DNA from: Adenophora triphylla var. japonica
Lineage: Eukaryota > Streptophyta > Magnoliopsida > Asterales > Campanulaceae
Reading direction: 5' to 3'
Assembly: GCA_022495995.1 (NCBI GenBank)
Contig: JAFEMH010001301.1
Coordinates: 310,001-374,000 of the forward strand
DNA: 64,000 bases
Shown here: in pieces, positions 29,797-42,531 of the stretch
Layout: each line of letters opens with the position of its first letter
Position numbering within the stretch: the first letter of the stretch is position 1
Made by a program: the position numbers and the translations under genes
Notes under the pieces: generated by a model
What the model saw: only the letters and a program-made list of their open reading frames with translations
Told to the model about the DNA's origin: nothing
The model's database searches: none

Positions 29797-32433
29797 TTAC
29801 TTCAAGTAGTCCTCGACCTCAGCACAGTTAAGGAGAATATAGAGTTTAGCCGCTTCTAATTCTTTTCTGCTTAGCATGCGCATGCACTTTCTATTGCCAA
29901 GGAATCGACCAGGAGAAGAAAAAACTGAAATTTTTCCATCAGGATCAGTGACTCCCCCATCATAATTGCGTCCCACTTTATTGAACCTTGTCTCAATGTC
30001 TGGGTGAAAATATGTTGAAACAAATGACACAATTTCATCGACAATCACTGATTCAGACATAGATGCCTCAAATTTTGCTCTATTGCTCATTTTCTTTTTC
30101 AAACTCCCCAAAAATTGTTCAAATGGATACATCCATCTATACTGAACAGGTCCTCCAACTCTAGCTTCATAAGCTAGGTGAATTGGTAAATGCTCCATTG
30201 AATCAAAGAAAGATGGCAGAAATATCTTTTCAAGCTTGCATATTGTCACCACAATGCTCTCTTCGAGTCTTTTCATATCCTCAACACGAAGAGTCTTTGG
30301 AAGTCAATGCTCCTGAAGAATTCACTCAATTCTCGTTAGTAGGGCAACCCATATTTCATTAGGGAGAATGTCTCTAAATGCAATGGGTAGCAACCTATCC
30401 AATAATACGTAACAATCATGACTTTTCAACCCATATACCGTCCCTTCTTCCACATTCACACAGTTGCCAATATTAGATTCATACCCATCAGGAAGTTTCA
30501 AATCTTTCAACCACTGCAGAACACGTTGCTTATCCTCTCCTGACAGAACAAAGGGAGCAGCTGGTTTGAAATCTTTTCCATTAACTTTAGTAATGTTGAG
30601 CTCTTTACGATTGCAAATCGCTTCAAGGTCTAGCCGACCCTTGTCCGTGTCATTCGTTGAGGCCTTAAAACCTATCACTGTATTGAAAATATTGTCAAAC
30701 ACATTTTTTTCAATATGCATGACATCAAGGTTATGTCTTATCAAGTTCGTCTTCCAATAAGATAACTCCCAAAATATACTCTTTTTAATCCAGTTATGGT
30801 CTTTACCAAATCCGTCTGGTCTATCCTTTGAAAACATCTTTCCCCACCCGACATCAGACACCTCAGACACTTGCTCAAAAATATCCTCCCCACTCAAACG
30901 AGGAGGGGGGCCCCGATGCTCAACTCTATTTTTGGTGAAAGCATTCCTCTGTTTACGAAATGGATGGCCACTAGGAAGAAACCGTCTGTGGCAATCAAAC
31001 CAACACTGCTTCTTGTAATCTTTGAAGTGTGAATGCATCTGTATTTTCCATACAATACGGACAGGCCAATCTCCCATGTGTGCTCCATCCCGACATCATA
31101 CCATAAGCAGGAAAGTCATTAATTGTCCACATCACTGCAGCCCTCATGTTAAAATTTTGCAACTTGAAAGCATCCCATGTCTGGACACCATCATTCCACA
31201 GCTGTTTGAGTTCATCCATCAGAGGTCGAAGATACACATCAATGTTTTTGCCTGGATTCGAAGGCCCGGGAATGAACAAACTCAAATACATATAAGGATC
31301 AGTCATACATAACCACGAGGGAAGATTATACACTGTGACTATAACGAGGCCAACATGAATAAGATTTTGCCCTGATCCATATGGAGAAAACCCATCCGTA
31401 CATATCCCCAACCTTATATTTCTAGGATCCGCAGCAAAATCAGGGTAAGTGGCATCAAAATGTTTCCATGCTTCACCGTCAGAAGGATGAGTCATCACAC
31501 CCTCTTCACGAGGACACTCTTTGTGCCAACACATGGCTTCTGAGCTTTCTTTCAATGCGTAAATTCGTTGCAACCTGGGAATTAGCGGCATATAACGTAA
31601 ATGCGCCCGAGGCACATTTTCTTGTGCTTGGCACTACCACGGCGTTGTGGCTTATACCTACTAAGTCCACATATTGAACATGTATCGAGGCCCTCATTTT
31701 CTTTATAAAAAAGCATGCACTGATTCTTGCAAGCATCAATTTTAACATACCCAAGACCGATCCGCCCCACCAACTTTTTCGTCTCATAAAAATTGTGAAC
31801 CATATTATTTTCTTCGGGTAGCATCCGTTGTCCACATGACATTATACGATCGTAAGTATCTTTGGCTCATATTTGTATCGGCCTTGATAGTTAGAAGCTC
31901 GATCACTTGCTCTAACACTGTAGCCTTTGCACCAGGATGAATTTTCTCATTTGCGAGTCCATTAAATCCATAAACTTCTTTGCAACGGGATTTGGTGCCT
32001 CTGTTGGATTAGGGTTCCAATCAAACTCTGGGCCGCCCGCATTTCGAACCATATCATCCAAACCGATAGACGGCTCCTCTTCATCAATCAAATGTTCGGG
32101 TTCCCTTGGCGGACCACTTGATATAGGATGATTGCGAACACTTGTTTCAACCACATAACGCTCCCCGTGCGCTACCCATACCTTGTAACCATCAACAAAC
32201 CCTGCCTCTAAAACATGTTTCTTTACCCATCCAACACTCAGATATTTTCTATTCTTACACTTTTTACAAGGACACCTAATCTTATCACCACGCATGCACT
32301 GGGGATGCGCTCTAGCAAACTCCACGAAATGTTCTAAACCCTCTAAGAATTGAGGTCTGACACCCCTTCTACCGGGATTACTACGATTATCCATCCAACT
32401 ACGATCTTCTCCAGACATAATTAACTCCTGCAT
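29797..32433 (-). pseudogene. CACTA tnp2-type transposase, broken by frameshifts
   Basis: The domains are in the usual order. First comes the transposase-associated domain (DRSWMDNRSNPGRRG, CPCKKCKNRKYL) at 32415-32100. The tnp2 core follows, with LGICTDGFSPYGSGQN near 31410 and HNLDVMHIEKNVFDN near 30730, which hold candidate catalytic acidic residues. DUF4218 (FFDSMEHLPIHLAYEARVGG) comes last, at 30276-29797. The reading changes frame near 31930, 31620-31590 and 31080, and has stops near 30320-30290. Without those the protein would run on to the DUF4216 segment. It would act in the nucleus to excise and insert the element, but this copy cannot make it intact. Confidence 0.88.
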
Positions 32434-32856
32434 TTCATAATGTATTAACAGTTTAGATGTAATTAACGCATTACAATTCCCTAAATTTGGATTACAGTCT
32501 TAAAAGCAACAAGACATGTTTCTTTAGGTTTAGAATTGGGGTTGGCTTCTATCGCACACATCTATCACATTTTTTTTAATTATTAATATTTTGAATATTA
32601 ATATTTAATTCTTTGTTGTAAAGTATATCATTCCCTATGATGAAAGGACAATTCATGTCCATTAGATTTAGAATTGGGTTGGCTTCTATCCCATCCCGAA
32701 ATACACGTATGAATTGCAAATATCACCTTGTCTACTTGCTTTATAATCGAAAATCAAGAAATTTCGGCAGCATAACCCCATGGTCTCCAAGTGCACGACG
32801 TAGACTAGGTCAATCAAACACTATCGATTAGAATCGACAGTGTGTAATCAACCATA

Positions 32857-32956
32857 TATGTCTAGTATACACTCAGAGAACAATAGGATTAATGCAACCG
32901 AAATATCTCAACTATCGACTATACAAGCAATTTTAATAGACAATGATGATATTTAC
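32857..32956. repeat. Internal direct repeat of CACTA, copy 2
   Basis: This is the second copy of the 100-bp segment at 28219-28318, about 4.6 kb away in the same orientation. Confidence 0.85.
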
Positions 32957-33267
32957 AAATCATATAATCGTGCATTTCAAGACTGTCCACACGGACAATT
33001 TAAGAATCGATGACTACATGTTGACCTCAACATGATAAGTTAAAGATTCTTAAACGGGTTTCTAAGCTTTTGTGTTTCAACCGTCACAACGTCACGTCGT
33101 AACATTAATTTTTATTCATTACCGTAAAATGCATAATTTTACAATAATGAATTAACACACACATCTATCATATTTTTTAAATTATTAATATTGTGAATAA
33201 TTTGAAATATTAATTCTTTATTGTAAAATTTGAAATTTTACAATGATGAATTAAATTAACATTTATA

Positions 33268-33592
33268 AACAAGATAAGAGTCGTTCTCATCCACAACTAT
33301 CAAAACCCAATCTCATCTTAGACCAAGAAAGACATAGCAAACAAGTTCATTGCCGTTTGAGTAAAGGATTTTCTATTTAATAAGAATTTTTTTCAGTTTC
33401 ACTGTCCTCCTCTCTAAGGATCTCAAGTGATGTTTGAGATCCTTAGAGAGAAAGAGGATAGTGAAACTGAAAAAACTCTTATTAAACGGAAAATTCTTTG
33501 CTCAAACGGTAATGAACTTGTTTACTCCGTCTTCCTTGATCAAAGAAGACGAATTTTGATAGCTGTGGGTGAAAAAGGCTCTCATCTTATTT
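33268..33592. repeat. Long inverted repeat (foldback) in the CACTA 5' region
   Basis: Two arms of about 158 bases (33268-33426 and 33434-33592) are inverted copies. The centre reads GGATCTCAA, seven loop bases, TTGAGATCC. The arms match well through AGTTTCACTG, CTTATTAAA and CAAACGG motifs and more loosely outwards. Transcription from either strand would give a long hairpin RNA. It lies upstream of the transposase on the minus strand. Confidence 0.9.
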
Positions 33593-33599
33593 ATATTTT

Positions 33600-34560
33600 A
33601 AATAGAGTTGTACCTCAATCTATTTAAAGCCTAATTTACTACCAATTAGGTATAATGAAGAGCCACTTCCAAAACCCAGCTTGATAAACTAGTTAGAAAA
33701 TGCAAACAACCTAAATCGGAGGACCAATCAAGCATCAAACATTCAAATATTTGAAAATTCACACAAATACCAATCAATAATCAGAGTGATAAGATTAGTT
33801 CAAATAAGGGATAACCAAAGCTCCTGAGCCTTTTATTCAAATAATTTCCCATTCCATTATCCCTAATATCTATAAACAAACAGCAAGTTCATATAAAAAC
33901 CAACTCCTTGTGCAATTTCAACATTTGTTTAATCCGTAGGCCCCTCGCACATAAGACAAATTGATAACACAAACATACATTTTTAATACCTCAAACCCTA
34001 CATTTCTAATTGCACATACACAAACACACAATAAACAATATCGTATTTGTTTTAGGATAATGAATATATTCACTAACTAACGATAAATATTTTATATTTA
34101 TCGAAAAATTAACAAGTAACAATTCAAAACCAAATCAAAACCTGAGAGTGACGGCGATGAACGGCGACCGAGGGCGAGGAGGAACGGCGACTTCTGATGA
34201 CTGATGAGTGAGAGAGAAAGTGAGTGAGAGAGAGAAATCAAGTGAGAGAGAACGATTGAGAGAGAGAAAGCGAGAGAGAGAGAACGTACCGGCGACCGGC
34301 GACGGCAAACAGTGATGGAAAGATATGGCGGCGACGGCGTGTTTTTTCCGCCGGAATTACTGATGAGAGAGAGATAAATAGAGTGAGAGAGAGAAATAGA
34401 GTGAGAGAGAGAAAGCGATTGAGAGAGAGAAAGAGGACTTACCGGTGATGGCGAGGTCGGCGGCGACGGCTTGGCGTTGGCGTTAGGTTCGCGAACACAC
34501 TGAGGAAGGAACGAAGTAATAAAAATGAAGCGTAATTAAAAATGGGGAGTATTCGTGCGT
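33600..34560. other. CACTA 5' untranslated region with GA microsatellites
   Basis: No gene was found. At 34200-34440 GAGAGAGAGAAA runs alternate with GGCGACGGCG-rich blocks. On the minus strand these form CT-rich leader DNA upstream of the transposase. Confidence 0.6.
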
Positions 34561-34569
34561 ATATATATG

Positions 34570-34785
34570 GCTTTGTTACCGACGGACGGAGTCCGACGGT
34601 AATACCGACAGACCATGTCCACCGAAAATACCGACGGATTACACCAATTACCGACGGACAAAACGAATTTTTTTAAAAATAAATTCCCGGTAAATTGAAA
34701 TAAATTTCCGTCGGTAAATGAGAATTTTCCGTCGGTATTACCGACGGACTTAGTCCGTCGGTAAATGTCCGTCGGTAATGACCCT
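34570..34785. repeat. CACTA subterminal repeats (5' end)
   Basis: Inverted and direct ACCGACGGA/TCCGTCGGT units lie next to the terminal inverted repeat. Confidence 0.9.
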
Positions 34786-35873
34786 GTTTCTAGTAGTGCC
34801 AGCGTTTAGCAAGGTCTTCCTCATGACACATTTGCGTTCTATCTCTTCAGAATCATCAAGGTAATCTTTGATTACACTATTCCAGGTTTAATTTTGAATT
34901 TCTCCCTTTTTTCTGCTATGGCTAGGACCTTCGTTTTTGAGTTAGGAGTCAAGTATGGTTACAACTGTGTGAACCTTAGGATATACAAGAGATTAGAGGG
35001 TACAAGGAAAACCCTAGGTGAGTGTATCACCATCTTAGATAGGTGGAGTCTGTTCTATGGTGAGATAGGATTTCCAGCAGATGAGAGTATGGGGGACTTG
35101 GAGGCGGACGATCTACGGATCATCGTTTTCGTATTTTCAATAAACTGATAGACCACCTTATCATCTTGTATATCAAGTCCAATAAACCACCCTTTCCTCG
35201 TGAGAGGTTAGCTTTCCAACTGGAATCTAGGTCATCCTTAGATAGCTCGGAATTCACTTCTACTAGGTCTGATTCCCCTGTTTCTGTGTCTTCTATAAAT
35301 ATAGTTGCTAACGATTAACAACCATCGAGCTCTACATCGTCGAGCTCCTTCTCAGGCAATATTGTGGACAGATTTTGCTTGGAGGTTGTGCTAGGTCGGA
35401 ATGAAAGAGGATACGTGGCCCTCAGGACTCCTATTAACAGGAAAAATGTTGAATCCCGTATTAAGATTATCCACGACCACTTCGAGGTACCTCGGGCCGA
35501 CTTCCAACTAACCCATTTCACGGAAAGGCAGTGAAAGGCACAGTCTTGGTCGCATTGGGGCTTAAGCATGACCAAAGTGTCCTTCTACTATGGTCAATTT
35601 GAGGCAAGCTTGAGACTTCCTCTTGATCCTTTCATTTGTGAGTTTCTGGAGTGCATGTACGCAGTCCCCATGAGGCGGCATCAATGTTAGGACGAAAATA
35701 GTCATTCATGTGACGAATATTCACTTCTTTGCCCATGTTTATTCCTTCTTCTTCGACCCCGGTGGTAGAAGTTTCAGGGGGATTGCCCCTTTCAAACAAG
35801 AAACTAACTCGTGGTTCAATGATCTACGACCAAGCATACAATGTTGAAAATTAAATTGAAGATTGCAAGCAAG

Positions 35874-35891
35874 TCCACTACAACGACGCCA
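35874..35891 (-). other. Possible primer-binding site of an old LTR element
   Basis: On the minus strand TGGCGTCGTTGTAGTGGA lies six bases beyond a candidate LTR end (35898). It resembles the TGGCGCCGTTGCCGGGGA site used by many large plant gypsy elements. Confidence 0.45.
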
Positions 35892-36434
35892 AAAACTTGA
35901 TAGGGAAAATCCCACTTGTTGTAAAAATACCTCGCAAGTGCACGAGTTATCGTATTAGTAATATGCACTTGGCAAGGGTCGAATCCACATGGATTTTTGA
36001 ATCAACAACTTGACTTTCAACAGTTGAACAAACCAATAAAAGAAAGGGTTTTGGATTTGATTATTATTCATAATTAAAACAAGAAACAAACAAAGCAAGT
36101 AAACTATTACCGAATACCAAGTAAGAAGGATTTACAGAATGGGATTTATGTATATCGCACCAATATTTCAATCAATAATACAATCAATCATAGTTTGGGG
36201 TATCCTCTTTTTAGTAAAATTGGGTGTTCATACGTCCACAGTTTATTGTTTTACAAATATTAGGTTTTCTGCAAAGTTCACTTAATATTCAAGAACCCAT
36301 TAAATCCTAGGATTAAGAACCTATAATTTTAGTTTGCAATCACTTGTCAAAACCTAGATTATATTTATTCAAAAACTAGACTTGTATAGATCGAATAATC
36401 ACTTGTCAATCACAAACACAAATTTAGTTTAAAA

Positions 36435-36921
36435 TGTTAGAACATGGATTAATAATATGTGTTATTTAATTCCATATGTTATAATCATTTAATAATGTTA
36501 AAGTATAGACCAAATATGTAGAATTCCATTAGGTGTAAGTACCATTAAATGATGGGCATAATGGTAACTTCTCACCGCCTTCTTTACGAAAGGGTGTAGT
36601 CCCTAAATGAAGTGCCCCTTCTCTATCTATATAAAGGCTATCCATCAGCCATTTAGAGACACTTATTCATTCACTAAATTCAGTCACAAATCTTCTCTTT
36701 ATTCACTAAGAAGATCAAGTGTGGGCACTATCATTTAGAAGATCTACTCTTCCCTACTTCGAAGTACTATCTCCCTACTTCCTTCTTCTACTCAAGAACA
36801 AAACTAAGAACAATCATGGAATCACAAGGTACACGCTTCCGTCTTCTTCTTCTTCATCTCCTTCTCTTCTTAATCTAGTTGTGAGTCGGTTTATGGTTAA
36901 TGGATCGTTTATGTTCAAACA
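36435..36921 (+). repeat. 5' LTR of copia element 2
   Basis: It contains a TATA-like CTATCTATATAAAGG at about 36630 and ends just before the primer-binding site. Confidence 0.95.
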
Positions 36922-36936
36922 ATTGGTATCAGAGCC

Positions 36937-38382
36937 TGCTCATATACTAGATTGAGTTTGAGTTTCTTGTAAAGCCTTATGCTTTTATTTCTTGAAAAGA
37001 TTCCATGTTCATCATGTGTTCTTGAATTATTTTCATACTCTAATTAAGATTCTAGAGTATTATGTTACTTCTAAATTATAAATTTACTCAAAAGGCTTTC
37101 AATTCTTAATGTAAGATTATCCCATTTTGAACATAGCCACCATCATTGGATGCGTTGTGAGTTTGTTCAAATGCATAGCCACGCATTTAAAAATGTGATG
37201 TGAGTATGCGGATCTACTTGCTTTGGTTGAATATTGATTCACCATTAAGTTAAGAATTGATAGTCTAATTGGGTGTTATGGCTCGTTGTTCTGGCAAAGG
37301 GCCCGGCGCCCTCCGAGGGCGCGGGCCTAGCCGTCATGTAGACTGGTATCGAGCATGAAAGGGGGGTGCGGGGGGCGTAGCCCCCCGCGGTATGGTATGC
37401 CTCTCTAATTGATTCAAACCTGTTCATAAAATGATGACTTTTCACCAATCTGGACAGTGGGCACGAGTCGTGCTATTGGGCACGAGTCGTGCCCTTTGAT
37501 TCCTGTCGTTTAAATGGTGACTTTTCATGATTCTGGGCATTGGGCACGAGTCGTGCCTTTTGGCACGAGTCGTGCCCTTTTGGTCATTCGTGCTCACGAC
37601 TCGTTCCAAAGCTCCCAAGTCGTTCTGATTAAAACCAAGCACTTCATTTTCACTCGTGCCCCATTCGTGCTCGTGGGCACGAGTCGTGCTCTGGCTAGAG
37701 AAGAGAGATTTTTTGAGTTTTGACCAGAATTTTGTGAAAATTTGTTAGTAAGTTATAGTATCTGGACACCAGTCGCGCTTCGGTGGTTCTTAGAGTTATC
37801 AAACTTTAGGAATGGACGGGTAGAACAAAAGGATTACTATCTTTTATTAATAAATTTCATTAATTACATTAAGGCCCTATGTTTCCGATTAATTATATCC
37901 TTAACATTTTGGACAAAGTTAACATGCTTGTTTCCCAAAGGAGACCTTGTTGATTAAATTCAAACTTGTTAAAAGATGAATGTAAGTATTGATATGTGAT
38001 AACATGCTTGTTTACCAAAGGAGACCTTGTTATTGACTAAGTGTTTGCATTCATGGGGTAATAATTGAATAAAACATTTGGTTATTTTAAATACTTTGTA
38101 CCATCCCAAAGGAAGGCGAGTGTTTAAAATAAATTGTTTGTATTCTTTATTTCCGGGTAACAAGTACCTTAAACTTTAGGGCAATTTCTATACTTGAACC
38201 GGCCCAAAGGAAGGCAAGTATTTAAAGTGTATTGTTTAAAGCTATTTGTTTACCCTAAGATAAATCAAATTGTGAGTCAATTCGCAATCCAAAGATTAGT
38301 CTTGATGTCATATTGATTATCTTTTATTATGATGGAATTCATTTTGATATAATTAATCATTGTGTAGTTTCTTATATATGTT
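36937..38382 (+). other. Long structured leader of copia element 2
   Basis: No gene was found in these 1.4 kb between primer-binding site and gag. They hold GC-rich hairpins at 37285-37392, including CGGGGGGC-GTA-GCCCCCCG. At 37455-37690 there are five copies of GCACGAGTCGTGC or one-base variants. The (ACCTTGTT)-containing segment CATGCTTGTTTACCAAAGGA is repeated at about 37924 and 38005. Confidence 0.8.
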
Positions 38383-39216
38383 TTGTTTCATTCTTGTTCT
38401 TCTCCTTCAGATTTGATTAATGCTTCATCCGTAACTACTGCCATTAACAAAGTACCTCTGCTTAATGGGATTAACTTTAAAACTTGGAAAAATAATATAA
38501 CGATGATCTTAGGCAATATGGACATCGATCACGCATTAGGGGAATCAAGTCCCGCTGCTCTCACTAAAGGAAATTCCGTTATAGAACGGAAAAATGTTGA
38601 GCAATGGGAACGGTCCAACCGCGTGAGTCTAATGATCATGGAAAATGCAGTTTCAAAGACATTTTTGGACAATGTCTCTGAGATCGAAAATGCTGAATTT
38701 TTCCTTGAATTCTTGTGGAAACTTGTTTCCATACGGTACAAGGGTGAGGAAAATCTTCGGGAGTACATTATTGAATTATTTCAACTTTCGATCAAACTAA
38801 AGGCACTTAAGTTAGAGATTTCGGAAGATTTGCTCGTGCACTTAGTTTTGATCTATCTTCCTTCTCAATTTGGTCCTTTTGAGGTGACCTATAAATGTCA
38901 AAAGTATAAGTGGAATATTAATGGATTACTTTCACATATGACATTAGAGGAAGATAGGATGAAATGTCTCAAATTAGAAAGTACTCACTCAGCATTTACT
39001 TCTTCTCGTGGGATTAAGAGAAGAGGGAAGGAAATTGCGGTTGCAAGTAAGAAGCATAAGGGATCATTTAAAGATCATAAATTCAAGAAATGCTTCTCTT
39101 GCAAGGACCTTACTCGCATGAAGAATGACTACCATAAGTATCGCGAATGGCGAATTCAGAATGGTATGTCATTTGGTCTTGTTTGTACTAAGGCAAATTT
39201 GGTTTCAATTCCTTAA
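38383..39216 (+). pseudogene. Copia element 2 gag
   Basis: This is a reading of about 277 residues with the UBN2-type gag core (LLNGINFKTWKNNITMILGN, then DHALGESSPAAL). The zinc knuckle is damaged. CFSCKDLTRMKNDYHKYREW keeps the first two cysteines but lacks the His and last Cys of the CCHC pattern. The frame ends at 39214. The protein would form the virus-like particle in the cytoplasm, but the lost knuckle suggests it cannot package RNA normally. Confidence 0.8.
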
Positions 39217-42200
39217 TATACATAGTGGTTGTATTTGGTGCAACAACTCACATTAGTTCATGTATGCGGGGTTGCACGAATTACCGAATCCCAGTGAAGA
39301 TGAGAAATACATCTATATGGAAGTGGAAATCCGGTTGAAGTTATAGGCATAGGGACTTTTAGATTAATGATAAGTACTGGCTATTATTTTGTGTTAAATA
39401 ATACATTCATTGTACCATCTTTTGATGGAATTTAATATCTATCACAATTTTGGACAAGGAAGGTTACTCTTGTTCTTTTGGGAATAATAAATGTGATCTT
39501 TATTTTAAATTCCAAATTTGTCGGTACTAGTACTTTGTCATATATCGATAATCTTAATTTACTTGACACAGTCAAGAAAATGAATGAGTCCCATAATAAT
39601 GAAACCAAAACTAAAGACACTAAGCAAAAGTTATCAAGTGAAAATTATTGTATTCTATGGCATAGGCGTTTGGGTCATATCTCCAAAGGGAGAATTGATA
39701 AAGCTTATGTCGGAGAGAATCCTAAAACAACTTGATACTCCGGATAAAACTTTTGCATTAAGTGTTTTAAAGAATAAATTTACAAACATTAAAGGAAATA
39801 GAATTTTGAGAGTATCAAACGTCTTGGAACTAATTCATATGGACATTTGTGGACCATTCATTAACCCTTCATGGAATAGTCAACAATATTTCATTACGTT
39901 CATGGATGATTACTCTCGTTATGGATACATTATTTTCTTCATGTAAAGTTTCAATCATTGGACGTTTTCAAGTCTTTTAAGGCATAAGAAAGACTATTAA
40001 GAACGTTGAATCCGATCATGGTAGTGAAAACTACGGACGGTATAACGTATTGGGTGAATAACGTCCGGGTCCTTTATATTCGCTATTTTGAAGAGTGTAG
40101 GATTGTCCCTCACTACGCCATGCCGGGCAAACCTAGCATAGTATAGTGGAGAGACATAATAGAATCCTTAAGGATATGGTAAGAAGTATGTTTTCTTGTA
40201 CTTCTTTACCTCACTCATTATGGGCGAAGCATTAAAAACCGCAGCTTATATTCTCAATAGAGCACCTTCAAAAGCTACCGACAAAACCCCTTATGAGTTA
40301 TGGACGAATAAGAAACCGTCCTTAAATCATCTTCATGTATGGGGGTGTCCAGCAAAAGCTAGACCTTATAGGCCTAATGAGGGCAAACTGGACCTTAATA
40401 CTGTTAGTAGCTATTTTATAGGGTATGCCGAGAGATCTAGGGATATAAATTTTATGACCCGAAAACTAGAACATTTTTCGAGACTGACAATGTTAGGTTC
40501 CTTGAGGATGTTGAATTTAGTGGGAGAAATAGTAATGTTTTGAATTTGAAGAGTTAGAGGAACCACTCTATGTTCCTCAAACTTTAGTTCCTGTTGGAAA
40601 TCAAGTAATTGTACCTGAAATTCAACAAAGAACATACAATTCAAATTAATATAGAGACTCCCGTAAATAACGGACAACATGGAAATGTTGGACATGAGGA
40701 AATTCAACAACCTCAAAATGAGGATGAACCAGTGCTCTTGAGGAGATCTACTAGAGAAAGAAGAAGTAATATTCCGGATATTTATGATATGTATCTTGCG
40801 GAGAATAAGGACACCTTAAGTTTAGTGGGAGATGATCTAATCACCTTCCATGAAGCCATTAATAGTCCTAATTCTCATAAGTGGATCAATGCCATTAATG
40901 AGGAGTAAAATCAATGAAAGACAATGACATTTGGGATCTTGTCCCATTATCTGAAGGTGTAAAACCTATTGGTTATAAATTGATATTTAAAACCAAAAGG
41001 GATTAGCAAGGTAATATGGAAAGATATAAGGCACGTCTTGTTGCTAATGGATTTACTCAAAAAGAAGGCATTGATTATAAAGAAACATTTTTTCCGATAT
41101 CTTCTAAAACCTCTGTTATGATCATTATGACATTAGTGGCACATTATGATCTTGAGCTTCATCAAATGTATGTTAAAACAGCTTTTCTCAATGGCAACTT
41201 TGAGGAAACTATCTATATGAAGAAACCAGAAATGGTGACTAATTCGGATCAAACTAGTCAACTGGTTTGTAAACTTGAGAAATCCATTTATGGGCTTAAG
41301 CAAGCATCTCGTCAATGGTACTTAAAATTTAACCAAATTATTCTTTCATTTGGCTTTGAAATGAATCTTGGTGAAGATTGTGTGTACCATAAGTTCAGTG
41401 GGAGTAGATTTATAATTCTGGTCTTATATGTGGATGATATTTGGATAATATTTTTCATGCTAGTAATGATAAGGACCTTCTAAAAGAAACTAAGAAATTT
41501 CTCAAACAAATTTGAGATGAAAGATCTTGGTAAGGCATCTTTTGTATTGGGAATCCAAATTCATCGTGATCATTCACGAGGTATTTTGGGATTATCACAA
41601 AAGAGCTATATAGAGAAGGTATTACAAAGGTTTAGCATGGAAAATTGTAAACCACATGACACCCCTATCTCTAAGGGAGATAAATTCAGTTTAAAGTAAT
41701 GTCCTAAAATTAATTTTTTAATCCAAGTATATGGAAAATATCCCTTATGCACCCGGCAGAGGAAGCTTAATGTATGCGCAAGTCTCGTACTGCATGCATC
41801 TTGTATTTATTATTGGGATGCTTGGTTAATACCAAAGCAATTCGGAAAGAAGAACATTAAGACGCATCCAAAAGAATGATGAAGTACCTATAAAACATTA
41901 AACTACATGCTTATGTATATAAAATCGGATCATTTTGAGATCATTAAGTATTCCGATTATGTTTTAGTGGATGCAAAGATGTCGAAAGACATCATATGGT
42001 TATGTCTCTTATTGAAGAGAAATAAGTATAAAATGAACAAATAGATATACAACTTATAGGATCAAACTCCATGTTATTGGATCCATTTTGTAAAGCGTAA
42101 TCTCTTTTGATGTTTCACGAGCATACTGCTCATATGGGTGAAACAATTTTGATAATGCTTAAATCAGTGGGAGTTTGTGTTGTTTTCTATTTCTTTATGT
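39217..42200 (+). pseudogene. Copia element 2 pol, heavily degenerate
   Basis: Pieces of pol occur in order but in different frames and with many stops. A protease-integrase linker (ILWHRRLGHISKGRI) is near 39655. Integrase pieces lie at 39830-40250 (LIHMDICGPF, ALKTAAYILNRAPSKATDKT). Reverse transcriptase runs from about 40860 to 41700 (KARLVANGFTQKEGIDYKET, and YVDDI at about 41427). A broken RNase H follows to about 42050. No DSG/DTG protease motif is left. The element must rely on enzymes from a relative to move. Confidence 0.85.
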
Positions 42201-42531
42201 TGTTTTTATTTATATTGATCTCATTTGGTTAAGTAGGACTAGTTGGAGAATATATATATGCATTCTTCATATATATTCATTAATATTCCATGCTACATAT
42301 CTATACTTAATCTATGTCATTTAGTTGGATATATATATATGTGATTAATGTGGGTTTAGTTGCGAATCAATTACAACGACTGCCCCTTTAGTCCCTATAC
42401 TTATAAGACTAATGGACGGGATTGTGTTGGATGACAATAAACGTGCACATAAGGGTTGTCATTCATGTTATAAATGATTAAGGAATTTATTTAGTAAAAG
42501 ATACATATTAATATTAATCCAAGTGGGAGAT

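Larger units (their letters stand above)
26193..34798 (-). mobile_element. CACTA (En/Spm) transposon
   Basis: The termini are CACTACTAGAAACAGG at the left and its exact reverse complement CCTGTTTCTAGTAGTG at the right. The 3-bp duplication CCA flanks both sides (26190-26192 and 34799-34801). Subterminal regions (26215-26700 and 34570-34780) are packed with ACCGACGGA/TCCGTCGGT motifs in both orientations, the expected transposase-binding repeats. Inside are a tnp2-type transposase, a DUF4216 segment and remnants of a second gene, all on the minus strand. The length of 8606 bp includes large microsatellites. Confidence 0.97.
25200..35850 (+). mobile_element. Degenerate LTR-retrotransposon derivative split by CACTA
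   Basis: The flanks of the CACTA element (25200-26192 and 34802-35850) join into one older element. The left part looks like a U3/R region, with a TATA motif GTATAAAAGG at about 26100. After the insertion a leader with an apparent intron (CAAG|GTAATC to ATTCCAG) leads to broken plus-strand readings such as MARTFVFELGVKYGYNC and FYYGQFEASLRLPLDPFICE. The latter resembles the gag-like 'putative plant transposon protein' of large noncoding retrotransposon derivatives. No protease, reverse transcriptase or integrase was found. The outer limits are estimates. Confidence 0.45.
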
